NCBI GenBank assembly: GCA_947476045.1 | Contig: CANJNZ010000004.1 | Span: forward strand, 1-64,000 | DNA length: 64,000 bases | Direction of reading: 5' to 3' | DNA from: Chthoniobacteraceae bacterium | Lineage (GTDB): Bacteria > Verrucomicrobiota > Verrucomicrobiia > Chthoniobacterales > Chthoniobacteraceae | Part shown: positions 1 through 10,697 of the stretch, one piece after another | Layout: each line of letters opens with the position of its first letter | Position numbering within the stretch: the stretch's first letter is position 1 | Program-made: the position numbers and the translations under genes | The notes under the pieces: generated by a model | The model's input: only the letters and a program-made list of their open reading frames with translations | Told to the model about the DNA's origin: nothing | The model's database searches: none

Positions 1-3000
1 CGGTGGTGGCGGTGGCGGCGTCGGCGACGTCGTTCCAGTTGCTGATGATCTGGGTGCCGTTGACGAAAAGGCGCACGCCGTCGTTGGCAACGGTGCTGAA
101 GGTGTGGCTGCCTGTTGCGGTGGCGCGGATCTGGCCGCTCCAGCGGACGCTGAAGTTGGTGGTGGTGAGATTTGGGAAGCCATAGTTGGTGGGCCACGCC
201 GGGCTGCTGGAGATGCTGAAGTTGATGGCGTTGGTGGATGAGAAGGCGTCGGTGCGCGTGCCTGCGATGGGTGCGGTGAGGGTTTTGTTGCCGTAGTAGT
301 CTCCTTTCAGACCTTGGGTGATCGTTGGAGTGACGTAAACGGTGATGGGAGCGGAGACGGTGGTGCCGAGGCTGTTGTCGGTGGCTTTCGCGGTGATGGT
401 GTGGGTGCCGGGAGTGGAGGTCCACACGAAGGAGAAATCGGGTGCCACGGTGGATTCACCCAGCTTGTTGATGCCGGAGAAGTATTCCACTTTGATGATC
501 GAGCCGTCGGAATCGGAGACTGTAGAGGTGAAGGTGACGGTGGCTGGCGCGGTATATGGGGAGTTGGTGGCGGGGGATGCGATGGAGATGGAGGGGAGAA
601 TATCGGCGGCGTTTGGAAAACCGCCGGTGATGCCGTCGGCAAACCAATTGGCCGGGTCGTCACCGAAGGTGCTGGAGACCGTGCGCTGGAGAGAGGGACC
701 CGAACCGTCAGCTGCGAGCGGCCACGGGGCGATGTTGTTGTAGCGGACGGTGTCAATGACATCGTAGGGGATGACGGTCTGGCCCAAGCCGTTGAGGAAG
801 GGTGTGTCCGGCATTTCGAGGGAAATACGCTCGCCATTGTTCTGCAAAGATCCGGTGTAAGGACCGAAGATTTGGACGCTCATTGGCACATTGTATTTCG
901 TGCGGAAAGTGGACGGAGCGATTCCTACCACGAGCGCGTAGCCTCCGGCGGGGATGCTTTGGCCGGCGGCGAATGTGTAGGCGAGTCCACCGACTTTCCA
1001 CGTGTTGGCGGGGTTTGCCGGATCGTAAAGAGGCACGGTGGCGTTGCTGATGTTGCGTATTTCGACGAACTCATCGTAGCCGGTGTAGGGGTGATACATG
1101 ATCTCGTTGATCACGAGTGGCCCGACTTTCGGGCCGCTGTTTATCGCGCTAAAAGTATTGCTGATTTGTCGTGGAAAATACTCGTCGCCCGCACTGGTGA
1201 CGATGCGACCGAAGGAAACGTTTTGCTCGGCGCCCGCGAACGCGAAGCCGTGGCTGTAGCCCGTGAGATTTCCAGCGGAATCGCCGGAGAAAAGATACAC
1301 GTCATCGCCAGCTGAATTGAGCGCGAAATTGATGTTTCCTGGCAGTGGAGTGGTGACGTTGAACTGGTCTTCATTGAACACCGCATAGCCGCCAGCCGGG
1401 ATGTTCGTAGTGGCGGGGATGCGATATTTTTTAGGAACATTCGGATCATCGGTGAGCCACCAGTCGCTCACGTCCACGCTGGCGTTGGTGGGGTTGAAAA
1501 GTTCGATGGTGTCCTTGAGTGGCAACGCCGAATTGGTGAGGATTTCATTGATGACGACGCTGGTTGTCACCGCCGGATCATCCGTGCCCGGTGAGCCGAA
1601 AATATTGGCGCTGCCACGCCAGTTCACGCCGTCGTTTGAATTATAAACGGTCGCCTTTGGAACTGCGGTGAACCCGTTTCCATCTGCCGAGACCGGCCAT
1701 GGCAGCGCGTCGTCGTAGGTGAGTGAAAAAATATTTCCGCCCGTCGGAGCGGCGAGGGTGATGGTCTCACCGTTGTTATCGAGTCTGCCGGTGTAGATGC
1801 CGCTCACGGTCACGCCGGGGTAGCGCGTATGGAAGCTGGCTTGATTGACCGTCGCATCCCGAGCGAGCACGTAAAAGCCACCCGGCGCGAGGAAGGTGCC
1901 ATTTGGAAATGTGTAGGTGATGCCATTGGTGAATGTGCAGCCGCCGAGGTCTATGTTTGCCGATCCGATATTTTTGAGTTCGAGAAATTCAAGTTCATCG
2001 CCGGAGATGGCACCGAGGTCTGTCGGGTTGTAGTTGATTTCGCTGACGACGATTTTGGTGAAATCCTGAGGGGTATAAAAGGTGGCTTCGTCAATCGCGC
2101 TCCAATTGGTGGCGTTCCTCACGCGAGTGCGGATGGTGCGCGAATTGGGGATGGTGATCGGGCCGGAGTAGACGAGGGCGGTGGCGGAGACCCCTTCCGC
2201 ACCAGTGGTGCTATTGTAGGAACGCGGATCGGTGCCGTCTATAGTGTAGTAAATGGTGCCCGACTGTCCGGCGGGGAAGGAGAGCGTGATGGTGGCTCCA
2301 GAGTTAATCGTGCCACCGCGCTGGCTCCAAAGCGGTGGGTCAAAAGTTGGATACCAGCCCTGCGCGCGAAATTGTGCGAGGACGTTGGAGGTGCGGGTCG
2401 GGAGGAAATTGTTGCGCACGACATCCGTCGCGGGAACCCAGTCCGTGTTGCGGGTGCGCGATGGGTTGCTCTGGGCATTTCCCCAGCGTGCGGACTCTCC
2501 GACGATTGCGCGGTCAATTTCCGTTGTCAGCAGATTGAAGCGGGCCAGTGCCGCAGTCGGCGTGAGTGCACCGCCATTCGCGAAGTGTTTATAAACACGA
2601 TCCGCGAAGAGCATCTTGAACTGCTGCGCTTTGATGAGTTGCTGGAAGATGTATTGGGGGCTGGATCTCGGGTATGCGTTAGCTCCCTGCGAGGCAGTGC
2701 TTCCGGCTGGCCACGGGCCGGTGCGGTTTTCGTTTACGTTTAAGAGCGTGTGCTCGGAATCGTGCAGGACGAAACGGAAGCCGCCGTGTGCTCCTGTGCG
2801 ATCTCGAAATCCAAACCAGTTGTTGGGATTGTTATTTCCAAGAAAGGCGGAGATCGCTGCATCCAGATTGCCGCTCCAGTAGATGCACAGGTTGTAGTCA
2901 ACGAGGCCGTCCGCCTCCACGAGAACGGGGTATGCGGGGTTGGGGGTTCCGTTGGGATTGTTGCCGATGATTTTCTGGTAGTTCGTGTTGTTGACGATTT

Positions 3001-5215
3001 CGGTGTTACTTGCAGAGAGACCGCTGTCGGCTTGTGTCCAGAGGCTGTTCCATGCGACTTCATCGCCATCGGTTGCAAAGTTTGTGTAGCCGAGATCGGG
3101 GGCTGATTTGATCGTGTCGTAGTCACTAGGATCACCGCCGAGATAGGTTGAGCCGAAATTAGCTTCGGGTCGCTCGTCCACATTGTAGAGACCCCAATAT
3201 TGTCCGTTCAAATAGAGGTGAAAATAGACAGTGTGGCTGCTGAGTTGCCCCATGTCCAATTGTGTCTGACGGCTGAAGGTATCGCGGATGTAAACCGCGA
3301 GGTTTGGAGACGAGAAAGACCATGCATAATTATTCGGGCAGCGTAGGTCGAAGCTGTCGAATTTTGTCGCGCCAGTCGGATCGCTGCCGAAGAGGGCGTA
3401 GTTTATTTTCGATGGTCCGTAGGTATCGCGGAAAAAGATGCGCAGGCCATGCTTTGGATTTCCTGTGCTGCGGCTGTAGCCACCGCGAATACGAAGGCCG
3501 CAGTTTGCCTGAAATTCGCTGGTGCCAGTTTTGCTGATGAGTTCGATGGAGGCTGGGCGCTCCCACGTGATAGTGTCGCCGCTGGGGTTGGCATAAATGC
3601 CTATGGAGTTGTCGAAGAGATTAGGAACATCGGTGACGATGGAGACGCTGGGGACTGCCTTCATGTCATTGAGAATGGTGCCGCTGTAGGTGGGCGAGGT
3701 GGTGACATTCGGGTCTATCCCGTAGTCGAGAACTTGACCGTTGACGCTGCCACTCGGCCAAATGGTGGTGGCGGGCGAAGCTCCGGGCGGATTCGTGATT
3801 ACGGGCGCTACGCCGCTGCCCGAAGTGGACGGGGATTGCGTGATGACGTCGCTGAGAAAGAGGTAGGTCTGCGTGACAGAATCGCTCGGGTCGGAACCAT
3901 TTTTGAAAGCGGCGTAGCGCAGTGTTTTCGTAGAACTGATGGTGAGAGGAGCCGAATAGACACCGCTGGTGGGCGATGGGACTGGATTGCCACTTCCATC
4001 GCGCACGATTGCACCTGCAGTGGTCAGTTGGAATGGCGATGAGCCATCGTAGGTGTAACGGATCGTCGCGCCCGGTGTGCTGCAACTCAGTGTGATGCTT
4101 TGCGCGGTGGTGTAGATACCGCGGCCAACGTTGATGAGGACTGGTGCGACTTTGTTATAGACCGCCGCAGTGTTGAAAGCCCCCGGCGTCGCCGATGCGT
4201 AATATCCCTCCGTGGTCCCGACGGTGACGGAGTATTGATCCAGTTCCACTTTGATCAGGAAGTCCGTGCTCGCGGCGGTTTCATTGAGCCCGTGGATGGC
4301 GAGGACGTTGGTGCCCGCGATTAGCTGGTTGACATAGGGTGTGAGGTCAATGCTCTCATAAATCTTCGCCTGAACAGCGACATGATTTGCCGTGGCGGCG
4401 GTGGTGTTTGTAGGCACGCCAGCCGGGGCGTTGCGTCGTGCGACTTCGACGCCGTTGAGGTAGGCGACAAAGCCGTCGTCGTATTTGATCGGCATCGTCA
4501 GCGAAGTGACCGTTGCCGGATTCGCGACATTGAAAGCAAAGCGCGCGTAGGCTGACGGGGTGTTGTTCATCATCGCCGTCTGGCAGTTACCGCTTGCCCC
4601 GATGAGCGCCGCATAGCCGCTTGCGCTCGTGGAGTCGAAGCCGATGCCCGCTGTAGCGCTCGTCCAGCTTGCGTCGTTGAAAGTGCGCGCTGTCCATGTC
4701 GCGTCATTGGGTGTCGAGCTGGTGGGGATGAGAAATTTCACCGAACTGGATGACGATAGAAGCTGGGTGGTCGTCACCGTTTGCGCAAAGCCGTAGGGCT
4801 TGTCGTCGTATTGAGCGGGGTAGGGGTTGAAGACGGTTGAAAACGTGGTGTCCGGCCGCACCAGCGCGAGATAGCCGCCATCAGAGTTGAGTTTGAAATT
4901 CGTGTGCAACGGCGCAGTTGCGACGGCGCGGTCTTTATTCGACGCAAAAACGATCAGAAAACCCTTCGGCTCGATGGTGACGGCTGGGAATGTCCATTTG
5001 AAAAGATCCGCACTGTCGTCTGTGAACCGCCAGCCCGAGAGATTCACGGGTGCTGCACCGTCGTTATAAAGTTCGATCCAATCCGAAGTCGCGCCGTCCT
5101 CATCAAGCAGACCGTTCTGATTGGAAGCGAGGAACTCGGTAATCACCACATCCGCCCAAACAGGAGTCGCCAGAAGGAGCGCCAGACTGAGTATTATGTT
5201 GCGGATGAAACGCAT
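1..5215 (-). CDS. Giant secreted LTD/CotH/PA14 multidomain protein (3' end outside window)
   Basis: The frame is open from the ATG at 5215 to the window edge, more than 1738 codons, so the C-terminus is missing. An N-terminal signal peptide (MRFIRNIILSLALLLATPVWA) precedes a lamin-tail-type domain at about 22-130 (DWIELYNDG...NLSGW). Next come a beta-rich region with a second jelly-roll-like stretch, a CotH kinase-like region at about 550-900 (RIRGGYSR, then NVDERPE and HDSEH-like motifs), chitobiase-type Ig segments (YYTIDGTDPR), at least three further lamin-tail repeats, a Big_7-like Ig domain and a PA14-like domain (LKGDYYGN...NDGVRLFVNGT). This architecture is typical of large exported proteins of Verrucomicrobiota and Planctomycetota. 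The role is probably surface adhesion or carbohydrate binding, with possible protein phosphorylation by CotH; this is inferred from the domains. Domain boundaries are by eye. Confidence 0.88.
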   Translation of the reverse strand, partial: MRFIRNIILSLALLLATPVWADVVITEFLASNQNGLLDEDGATSDWIELYNDGAAPVNLSGWRFTDDSADLFKWTFPAVTIEPKGFLIVFASNKDRAVATAPLHTNFKLNSDGGYLALVRPDTTFSTVFNPYPAQYDDKPYGFAQTVTTTQLLSSSSSVKFLIPTSSTPNDATWTARTFNDASWTSATAGIGFDSTSASGYAALIGASGNCQTAMMNNTPSAYARFAFNVANPATVTSLTMPIKYDDGFVAYLNGVEVARRNAPAGVPTNTTAATANHVAVQAKIYESIDLTPYVNQLIAGTNVLAIHGLNETAASTDFLIKVELDQYSVTVGTTEGYYASATPGAFNTAAVYNKVAPVLINVGRGIYTTAQSITLSCSTPGATIRYTYDGSSPFQLTTAGAIVRDGSGNPVPSPTSGVYSAPLTISSTKTLRYAAFKNGSDPSDSVTQTYLFLSDVITQSPSTSGSGVAPVITNPPGASPATTIWPSGSVNGQVLDYGIDPNVTTSPTYSGTILNDMKAVPSVSIVTDVPNLFDNSIGIYANPSGDTITWERPASIELISKTGTSEFQANCGLRIRGGYSRSTGNPKHGLRIFFRDTYGPSKINYALFGSDPTGATKFDSFDLRCPNNYAWSFSSPNLAVYIRDTFSRQTQLDMGQLSSHTVYFHLYLNGQYWGLYNVDERPEANFGSTYLGGDPSDYDTIKSAPDLGYTNFATDGDEVAWNSLWTQADSGLSASNTEIVNNTNYQKIIGNNPNGTPNPAYPVLVEADGLVDYNLCIYWSGNLDAAISAFLGNNNPNNWFGFRDRTGAHGGFRFVLHDSEHTLLNVNENRTGPWPAGSTASQGANAYPRSSPQYIFQQLIKAQQFKMLFADRVYKHFANGGALTPTAALARFNLLTTEIDRAIVGESARWGNAQSNPSRTRNTDWVPATDVVRNNFLPTRTSNVLAQFRAQGWYPTFDPPLWSQRGGTINSGATITLSFPAGQSGTIYYTIDGTDPRSYNSTTGAEGVSATALVYSGPITIPNSRTIRTRVRNATNWSAIDEATFYTPQDFTKIVVSEINYNPTDLGAISGDELEFLELKNIGSANIDLGGCTFTNGITYTFPNGTFLAPGGFYVLARDATVNQASFHTRYPGVTVSGIYTGRLDNNGETITLAAPTGGNIFSLTYDDALPWPVSADGNGFTAVPKATVYNSNDGVNWRGSANIFGSPGTDDPAVTTSVVINEILTNSALPLKDTIELFNPTNASVDVSDWWLTDDPNVPKKYRIPATTNIPAGGYAVFNEDQFNVTTPLPGNINFALNSAGDDVYLFSGDSAGNLTGYSHGFAFAGAEQNVSFGRIVTSAGDEYFPRQISNTFSAINSGPKVGPLVINEIMYHPYTGYDEFVEIRNISNATVPLYDPANPANTWKVGGLAYTFAAGQSIPAGGYALVVGIAPSTFRTKYNVPMSVQIFGPYTGSLQNNGERISLEMPDTPFLNGLGQTVIPYDVIDTVRYNNIAPWPLAADGSGPSLQRTVSSTFGDDPANWFADGITGGFPNAADILPSISIASPATNSPYTAPATVTFTSTVSDSDGSIIKVEYFSGINKLGESTVAPDFSFVWTSTPGTHTITAKATDNSLGTTVSAPITVYVTPTITQGLKGDYYGNKTLTAPIAGTRTDAFSSTNAINFSISSSPAWPTNYGFPNLTTTNFSVRWSGQIRATATGSHTFSTVANDGVRLFVNGTQIISNWNDVADAATATT

Positions 5216-5366
5216 GGTTTTCTTTGGTTTGGGGTATGGGTGAGAAGTGTTTTTTCTATGGATAAAGGTTTATCAGCAAGCTCCATACTGCAATCGAAGT
5301 TTGCACCGATGAACAGACTGTCTCAATCAGACAAATTCTCTGTCCAGAGCGTCTAAACAGGTGAAT

Positions 5367-6341
5367 TTAAGCCACCAAATCCCCGGCAGCGACGCGACCT
5401 CTGAAGAACTCGATGGTTTTCACAATCCCCTCCTCGAAAGGCACCTGCGGCTCCCATCCGAGCAGCGTTTTCGCTCTCGTGATGTCCGGGCGGCGCACCT
5501 TGGGATCGTCCTGCGGTAGCGGTCGGAAGTCCAGTTTCGAGGACGAACCTGTGAACTTGATGATGTGCTCGCCGAACTCCCGGATCGTCATCTCGCGCGG
5601 GTTGCCGATGTTCACCGGCTCGTGAAAATCCGACTTCGACAGGCGGAAAATCCCATCAATCAAATCGGAGCAGTAGCAGAATGAGCGCGTCTGTGAACCG
5701 TCGCCAAAAATCGTGAGCGGTTTCCCGGTGAGCGCCTGACCGATGAAAGCGGGCACCACGCGTCCATCGCGCAGCCGCATCCGTGGGCCGTAGGTGTTGA
5801 AGATGCGGACGATCTTTGTATCCACGCCATGTGCGCGGTGGTAGGCCATCGTCATCGCCTCGGCGAAACGCTTCGCCTCATCGTAGCAGCCGCGCGGGCC
5901 GACGGGATTCACATTGCCCCAATAACTCTCCTTTTGCGGATGTTCCAGAGGGTCGCCGTAACATTCGCTCGTGCTCGCGATGAGGTAGCGCGCCTTTTTG
6001 TCCTTCGCGAGGCCGAGTGTGTTGTGAGTTCCGAGCGAGCCGACTTTGAGCGTCTGGATCGGGTATTCGAGGTAATCAATCGGCGACGCGGGCGATGCAA
6101 AATGAAACACGCAGTCCACATCGTCGGGCAGGAAGATGAAATTCGACACGTCGTGCTTGATGAAGCGGAAGCGCTCATTGCCCGCGAGGTGTTCGATGTT
6201 CGCGACGTTGCCGGTGATGAAATTGTCGATCCCGATGACGCGGTGGCCTTCTGCAAGTAGTCGGTCGGTGAGATGCGAACCGAGAAAACCGGCGGCGCCG
6301 GTGACGACTGAAATCGGGCTTGAGGAAGAGCGTTTGAACAT
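5367..6341 (-). CDS. UDP-glucuronate decarboxylase (UDP-xylose synthase), SDR family
   Basis: A 324-residue extended short-chain dehydrogenase that should convert UDP-glucuronate to UDP-xylose with bound NAD+. The Rossmann motif TGAAGFLG sits at 14-21. The S-x-E site is STSECYG (E126) and the catalytic pair is Y153-x3-K157 (YDEAKRFAE). The stretches [17 protein letters not shown] and RRPDITRAK are characteristic of UXS rather than plain UDP-glucose epimerases. I chose ATG 6341 over the upstream possibility at 6410 because homology begins just after it and GAAGAG lies upstream. It is divergent from the esterase gene and lies near a sugar-nucleotide operon. It ends 152 bp before the start of the giant surface protein, and that spacer contains several short GTCT/AGAC inverted repeats of unknown meaning. 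Confidence 0.9.
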   Translation of the reverse strand: MFKRSSSSPISVVTGAAGFLGSHLTDRLLAEGHRVIGIDNFITGNVANIEHLAGNERFRFIKHDVSNFIFLPDDVDCVFHFASPASPIDYLEYPIQTLKVGSLGTHNTLGLAKDKKARYLIASTSECYGDPLEHPQKESYWGNVNPVGPRGCYDEAKRFAEAMTMAYHRAHGVDTKIVRIFNTYGPRMRLRDGRVVPAFIGQALTGKPLTIFGDGSQTRSFCYCSDLIDGIFRLSKSDFHEPVNIGNPREMTIREFGEHIIKFTGSSSKLDFRPLPQDDPKVRRPDITRAKTLLGWEPQVPFEEGIVKTIEFFRGRVAAGDLVA

Positions 6342-6449
6342 GGGCCACTCTTCGCAGGAAGCGCGCCGGAAGCAAGCCGTGCTACCCAGCACAAAGTGCT
6401 GCTTCGACATTCGCGGAAACTTCGCTCAGTCTGGCAAGTTGAAGTCACC

Positions 6450-7370
6450 ATGATCCAGCGAACGCTCGCCATATTCTTCCTCGCGACATCGCTCACCTGC
6501 GCCGCAACTCGCCCGCCGCAGCAGCCAAAGTCAGGTCCCGGCGGTGCGGAATACGCACACGCTTCTGTGCGTGAAACCGAGCATGGCGAAAAGAGCACGC
6601 AGTATTGGCTGTTCGAGCCGCAGCAGCCGCAGCCGAAAAACGCACCGCTCATTATTTTTCTCCACGGCTACAGCGCGATGTCGCCGGAGCCATATCGTGC
6701 TTGGATCGAGCATCTCGTTCGGCGCGGAAACATCGTCGTCTATCCTCGCTATCAGGAAAATCTCGTGACGCCACCGGCGGAGTATCACGACAACATCGTG
6801 CAGTCCCTTCGCGATGCATTGGAAGTGCTCGCGCAAAAAGGTCACATCGCTCCCGATCTCAAACGGCTCGCCATTGTCGGACATTCTGCTGGTGGTGTGG
6901 GCGCGGCGAATTTTACCGCGCGTGCGGTAGAGGAGAAACTACCCCAGCCAGCCGCCGTGATGGTCGTGCATCCGGGCCAGGGACCGAAGGATGGAATCCA
7001 GATCGTGCCGCTCGACGATGCCTCGACTATCCCCGCCACGACTCACTTGCTCGTGGTGGTCGGCGACTCGGATGCATTTGTCGGAGAAACATCCGCGCGC
7101 CGCATCTGGGCACGGACAGGTAAAGTGAAAGACCGCACTTTTGTCACCGTTCAGAGCGACGATCACGGCTTCCCTACTCTGCGGGCGAATCACCTCGCGC
7201 CACTCGCAGAGGGTCACATGTCCACGAATGCGCTCGATTGGTTCGGCTATTGGCGGCTGTTCGACGAACAATGCGCCGCTGCATTTACCGGTAAGGACTA
7301 CACGCCTTCTACCAGCATGGGTGCATGGTCGGATGGCACTCCGGTGAAGCCGCTAAAAATCGAGCGGTGA
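6450..7370 (+). CDS. Secreted alpha/beta-hydrolase (esterase/chlorophyllase-like)
   Basis: A 306-residue predicted exported hydrolase. The start [18 protein letters not shown] is a clear signal peptide, so ATG 6450 is preferred over the upstream in-frame codon at 6396. The oxyanion HG is in FLHGYS (72-73), the nucleophile elbow is GHSAGG (S146), the probable acid is in GDSDAF (D206 or D208) and the histidine is H239 in SDDHGF. Overall it resembles the PET-hydrolase/chlorophyllase-like esterase fold; the substrate cannot be told. Its stop is one base from the stop of the convergent kinase gene. The 108-bp spacer to the divergent decarboxylase gene must hold both promoters; it contains a 5-3-5 palindrome (AGCAC-AAA-GTGCT) that could be an operator. 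Confidence 0.8.
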   Translation: MIQRTLAIFFLATSLTCAATRPPQQPKSGPGGAEYAHASVRETEHGEKSTQYWLFEPQQPQPKNAPLIIFLHGYSAMSPEPYRAWIEHLVRRGNIVVYPRYQENLVTPPAEYHDNIVQSLRDALEVLAQKGHIAPDLKRLAIVGHSAGGVGAANFTARAVEEKLPQPAAVMVVHPGQGPKDGIQIVPLDDASTIPATTHLLVVVGDSDAFVGETSARRIWARTGKVKDRTFVTVQSDDHGFPTLRANHLAPLAEGHMSTNALDWFGYWRLFDEQCAAAFTGKDYTPSTSMGAWSDGTPVKPLKIER

Positions 7371-7371
7371 A

Positions 7372-10300
7372 CTACGCGAAAGCGCAGAGTTTTTCGACGT
7401 AGCTTGCGGAGCCGTCGCGGAGCCAGCCATCGAGTTGTGCTTGTTCCTTGAGCTGCTGCCCGCGTGCGCGAGGGACGACAAGGAAGCGGCTTTCGATTTC
7501 CGGCAGCGCGGTGAGGTCGCTCCAAAGTTTCTCAAATTGTGCGACTGGGAAAATATCCTCCTGCCCGTGCCCCCAGCGCTTCTTCACATCTTTGAGCGTG
7601 ATGTAGGTCGGCACTTTCGCGGCAAGCGCGCGGATGGCAGTGGTGATTTTTTCCTGCGCGTCAGCGAGAATGTCGTCTCGCGTGAGCTGCATCGAGGCGA
7701 GCCAGCGGTTAATGTCCACCCACGTGGTCATCGTGTTGTAGTAGCTCAGATCAAATTCGATTTCCTCGCGTGGCATCGCGAGTCCTTCGACGAGACGCGG
7801 GCGTCCGTCTACTCGGGCGAGGCCGCCGCCACGGTCGTCGAGACGGCGAGTGATGACCTCGAAGCTGAGCGCGGCTCCGCTTTCCAAATGCTGCCCGAGC
7901 AATGCCGGGTCGAGGTTCGCGCCGGTGGTGTCAATGTTGTGCAGCAGCAGCGTCTTGAGTTGCGGACGCTCTCGCAGAAGCGCGGCAAGCGTGCCGTTGC
8001 GAAGGAGGTTTGGCAGTTCGTAAAAGTGCCCGATGGGGTGAAGGCATTGAAGCGGCAGGTTGTCGCGATAGTCGTTTGCCTCGCCCGCGTTTTCCGCCCA
8101 GCCGATGAGCGCCGCGCGCAGTGAGTCGCGCACTTTTTGCTGCTGCTCGTCGAGCGTCTGCTGCGGCATTTCCTCCCACGCAAAACGCAGATCACGAGCA
8201 GTGGGAATCAGGCGCAGGCCGATGCTCGCGCCTTTGCTGAGCAGCACCGTGCCGGGGTAGCTATAGTTTTTCTTCGCGGCGAGGAAAGTGGTGAGCGGCT
8301 CGTGCGTGAGATAACTCGTCGTAAAAATATGAGGCACCGCCGCGCCCGCGAGTTGCGAGGTCGCGCGCGATTTCGCCAGATGCACTTCGAGGAACGTGCG
8401 GTGGCTCCCGGCGATTTTGCAAAAGGGATGCAGCGATTTCACCACACCTGCGCCTTGCGTCCACCGACTCGCCGCGCCCGCTGCCAGCGTTACGACGGCT
8501 GCCTCGCCATTTTTCAACGATGCCAGACCGTGTGCGGCTAACTGTGTGTTTTTCGCATCTACGATCCAAACGTCTCCCGCTTGCACGTCTTCGATGACGG
8601 TATTTGCGGGCAGGCGGTTTTGTGCGAGGCCGATGCGGGCGGCTCGCAGATCAGCGCGAATTTGCTCATGCGCTTCGCGATCAAAACCGTTGGCAGAAAG
8701 TAGATCGTCGAGTGTTTGCGAGCTGGCCTTTTCAGAGCGACCACGAGGAAGGAGCGAATCGAAAAGTTCCTGCACAACGCTCCGCAACTCGGGTTGAGTG
8801 CGGCAAGCGGTTGCGAAACGATCCAGCTCGGCACGGCTGGCTGGAGGCAGGGTTTTTGGATCAATGCGAAGGAGTTGTGGCGCGAGGAGGAGGTAGTAGC
8901 CCTTCGGCATCAGCGCTGCAGCCGGCGCGATGAGGTCAGCGAAAGTCCCGTTTTCGTTGATGCGGAAATCATAGACGACCGGCTCCATCGCGAACGGGAG
9001 CGAGGCGGAAAGTTCGCGCTTTGTAGAAGACATGATCTCGCCGAGCCGTCGTTGCGCCTCCGCTTTTCGCGCAGGTGCGAAGATGAAACCCATGCCGCCG
9101 CCGCTCATACCGCCGAGCATCCAGAAGCCCCAGAAGTCCGCACCAAACTCTGCTTCCACTTGTGCGATGAGTCGCTCGGTATAGGCCGTCGAAGCCCATT
9201 GGATAATGGTTTGGATGGGGCCGCGAAAATTCTCCGTGGTGAGTTGGCCGACGCGTTTGATGTCGCCCGCTTTTAGTGCGGCGATGATGTTATCTAGTAA
9301 TGCGAGCGCTTTCTGGCGGTCTTTCCATTCGGCGGCACAGCGGAGGAGATATTTCTCCGTCACCATTTCTAAAATTGGCCCGACGTTTTGCGCCATGCCG
9401 CCGTGGACGACGACGAGGGAATCTTGCAACGCTTGGCGCGCACTGTCGGGGATTTCCTCGCGCGAATAGACGTGGTGTTGCGGCATGAGTCGCCCGCGTG
9501 AAATGCCCCACTCTGCGTCACCCTCTAATGCTGCCACACCTTCGATGAGCTTGATGCCGGGCCACACGCCGCCGCTGTCCTGCCAGCCGCCGCCGCTGCC
9601 GCCGAGCCATTCGCCAAGCAGCGCACGTGCGAGCACGAGACGGCGTTCATTTTCGCCCAACGCACCGGTGAGCGATTCTGCCTGCCCGGTCGCGCGCATG
9701 AGCGCGGCGATGAGTGCGGCGAGCAAATTGGTGCTCACGGCGAGGCGCGAGCCTTTTGGGATGTCGTTCACCGAGGAGACAAGTTCGAGGCCGCGCCCGG
9801 GCCCGAGCATTTGCGCAAGTAGGTCGGTGAGCGATTGACCGCTGCCCTCGATGCCCGGCGGGACGATACCGCTCGCGATCACGGCGGCTTTCAACAGGCC
9901 GAGGTAGTCTTTTGCAAAATCGAACACTTCGGCGAGAGACGAGATTTCCGCCGATGTGCCGAGATCCACGCTCACGAGACGCAGCACGGGTCGGTCAATC
10001 ACGCGCAACCATGCACTCACCGGCGGCTGAGGCTCGGCGTCGCGTCCATGAACGCCGAGATCCACGGAGATGTTTAGCACTTTCGCGCCAGCGGGGAAAT
10101 CCATGCCGAGGAAAAAAATGTCACTCCACGCGCTGTGTGTGAGGTCCATGCGAACGGGCGTGCGTTCGCGTAGGATTGGAAATGAACCGTCCTCCGCGCG
10201 GCGCAACAGCTCTGGTCGGAAGCGCAGTGGCTGGTCTTTCGGGTGTCCCATGCGGAACATCCATTGATTTCCGCGCACTGTGCGGACGCTGCGGCGGACT

Positions 10301-10695
10301 TGATCCGCCAGCGTCTGAAAAGCGAGGCGATGGTATGCCGCCGCGAGTGCCGAGCAGAGCGAATCACTCGCCCCATTCTCGCGCTGTGAGCTTGTGAAAA
10401 CCTCGATGGCTTCCTCAAAACGTCGCGCAAGCAGGTGTTCGAAACCATGAAACGGAATGAGCGAATGCCGTGCATCACCCATACGTTCGGGCAGGTGAAA
10501 GCGATGGAGCGCGTAGAGAAAAAACAGCGCACGAACACGCTCGTAGAGATTCTCCGAGGTGCGACGAAACGCATCAAGCTCCTCACATTCGGCGAGCAAT
10601 TCATCTAGCGTTGCTTTTGTAACCAGATCGTCGAGCGAGCGGTCGCGGGTTTTCGCGTCCGGCGAAGTGATGAGCGAGAGAAGGCCGAGGGACAT
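7372..10695 (-). CDS. Fused GHMP-family sugar kinase / UDPGP-type nucleotidyltransferase
   Basis: 1107 residues. The first ~150 residues are helical and unrecognised. Residues ~180-600 look like a fucokinase/heptokinase-type GHMP kinase: VDLGVHGRD at 211-219, the phosphate loop PKGSRLAVST at 313-322, GGGWQDSGGVWPG at 368-380 and a C-terminal LGGMSGGGMGF at 527-537. Residues ~660-1107 look like a UDPGP-family pyrophosphorylase with LAAGAASRWTQGAGVVK at 737-753 and a conserved LLHNIDTTGANLDP segment. A sugar could thus be phosphorylated and then joined to a nucleotide by one protein, as in FKP/FKGP enzymes, but with the domain order reversed. It starts 2 bp after the upstream nucleotidyltransferase gene, so the two are probably co-translated. 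The sugar and nucleotide are unknown. Confidence 0.8.
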   Translation of the reverse strand: MSLGLLSLITSPDAKTRDRSLDDLVTKATLDELLAECEELDAFRRTSENLYERVRALFFLYALHRFHLPERMGDARHSLIPFHGFEHLLARRFEEAIEVFTSSQRENGASDSLCSALAAAYHRLAFQTLADQVRRSVRTVRGNQWMFRMGHPKDQPLRFRPELLRRAEDGSFPILRERTPVRMDLTHSAWSDIFFLGMDFPAGAKVLNISVDLGVHGRDAEPQPPVSAWLRVIDRPVLRLVSVDLGTSAEISSLAEVFDFAKDYLGLLKAAVIASGIVPPGIEGSGQSLTDLLAQMLGPGRGLELVSSVNDIPKGSRLAVSTNLLAALIAALMRATGQAESLTGALGENERRLVLARALLGEWLGGSGGGWQDSGGVWPGIKLIEGVAALEGDAEWGISRGRLMPQHHVYSREEIPDSARQALQDSLVVVHGGMAQNVGPILEMVTEKYLLRCAAEWKDRQKALALLDNIIAALKAGDIKRVGQLTTENFRGPIQTIIQWASTAYTERLIAQVEAEFGADFWGFWMLGGMSGGGMGFIFAPARKAEAQRRLGEIMSSTKRELSASLPFAMEPVVYDFRINENGTFADLIAPAAALMPKGYYLLLAPQLLRIDPKTLPPASRAELDRFATACRTQPELRSVVQELFDSLLPRGRSEKASSQTLDDLLSANGFDREAHEQIRADLRAARIGLAQNRLPANTVIEDVQAGDVWIVDAKNTQLAAHGLASLKNGEAAVVTLAAGAASRWTQGAGVVKSLHPFCKIAGSHRTFLEVHLAKSRATSQLAGAAVPHIFTTSYLTHEPLTTFLAAKKNYSYPGTVLLSKGASIGLRLIPTARDLRFAWEEMPQQTLDEQQQKVRDSLRAALIGWAENAGEANDYRDNLPLQCLHPIGHFYELPNLLRNGTLAALLRERPQLKTLLLHNIDTTGANLDPALLGQHLESGAALSFEVITRRLDDRGGGLARVDGRPRLVEGLAMPREEIEFDLSYYNTMTTWVDINRWLASMQLTRDDILADAQEKITTAIRALAAKVPTYITLKDVKKRWGHGQEDIFPVAQFEKLWSDLTALPEIESRFLVVPRARGQQLKEQAQLDGWLRDGSASYVEKLCAFA

Positions 10696-10697
10696 GG

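Noticed and set aside
314-1315. 333-codon plus-strand frame over the giant protein
   Set aside because: Gly/Val/Asp-rich shadow; the minus-strand frame with PA14 and lamin-tail motifs is real.
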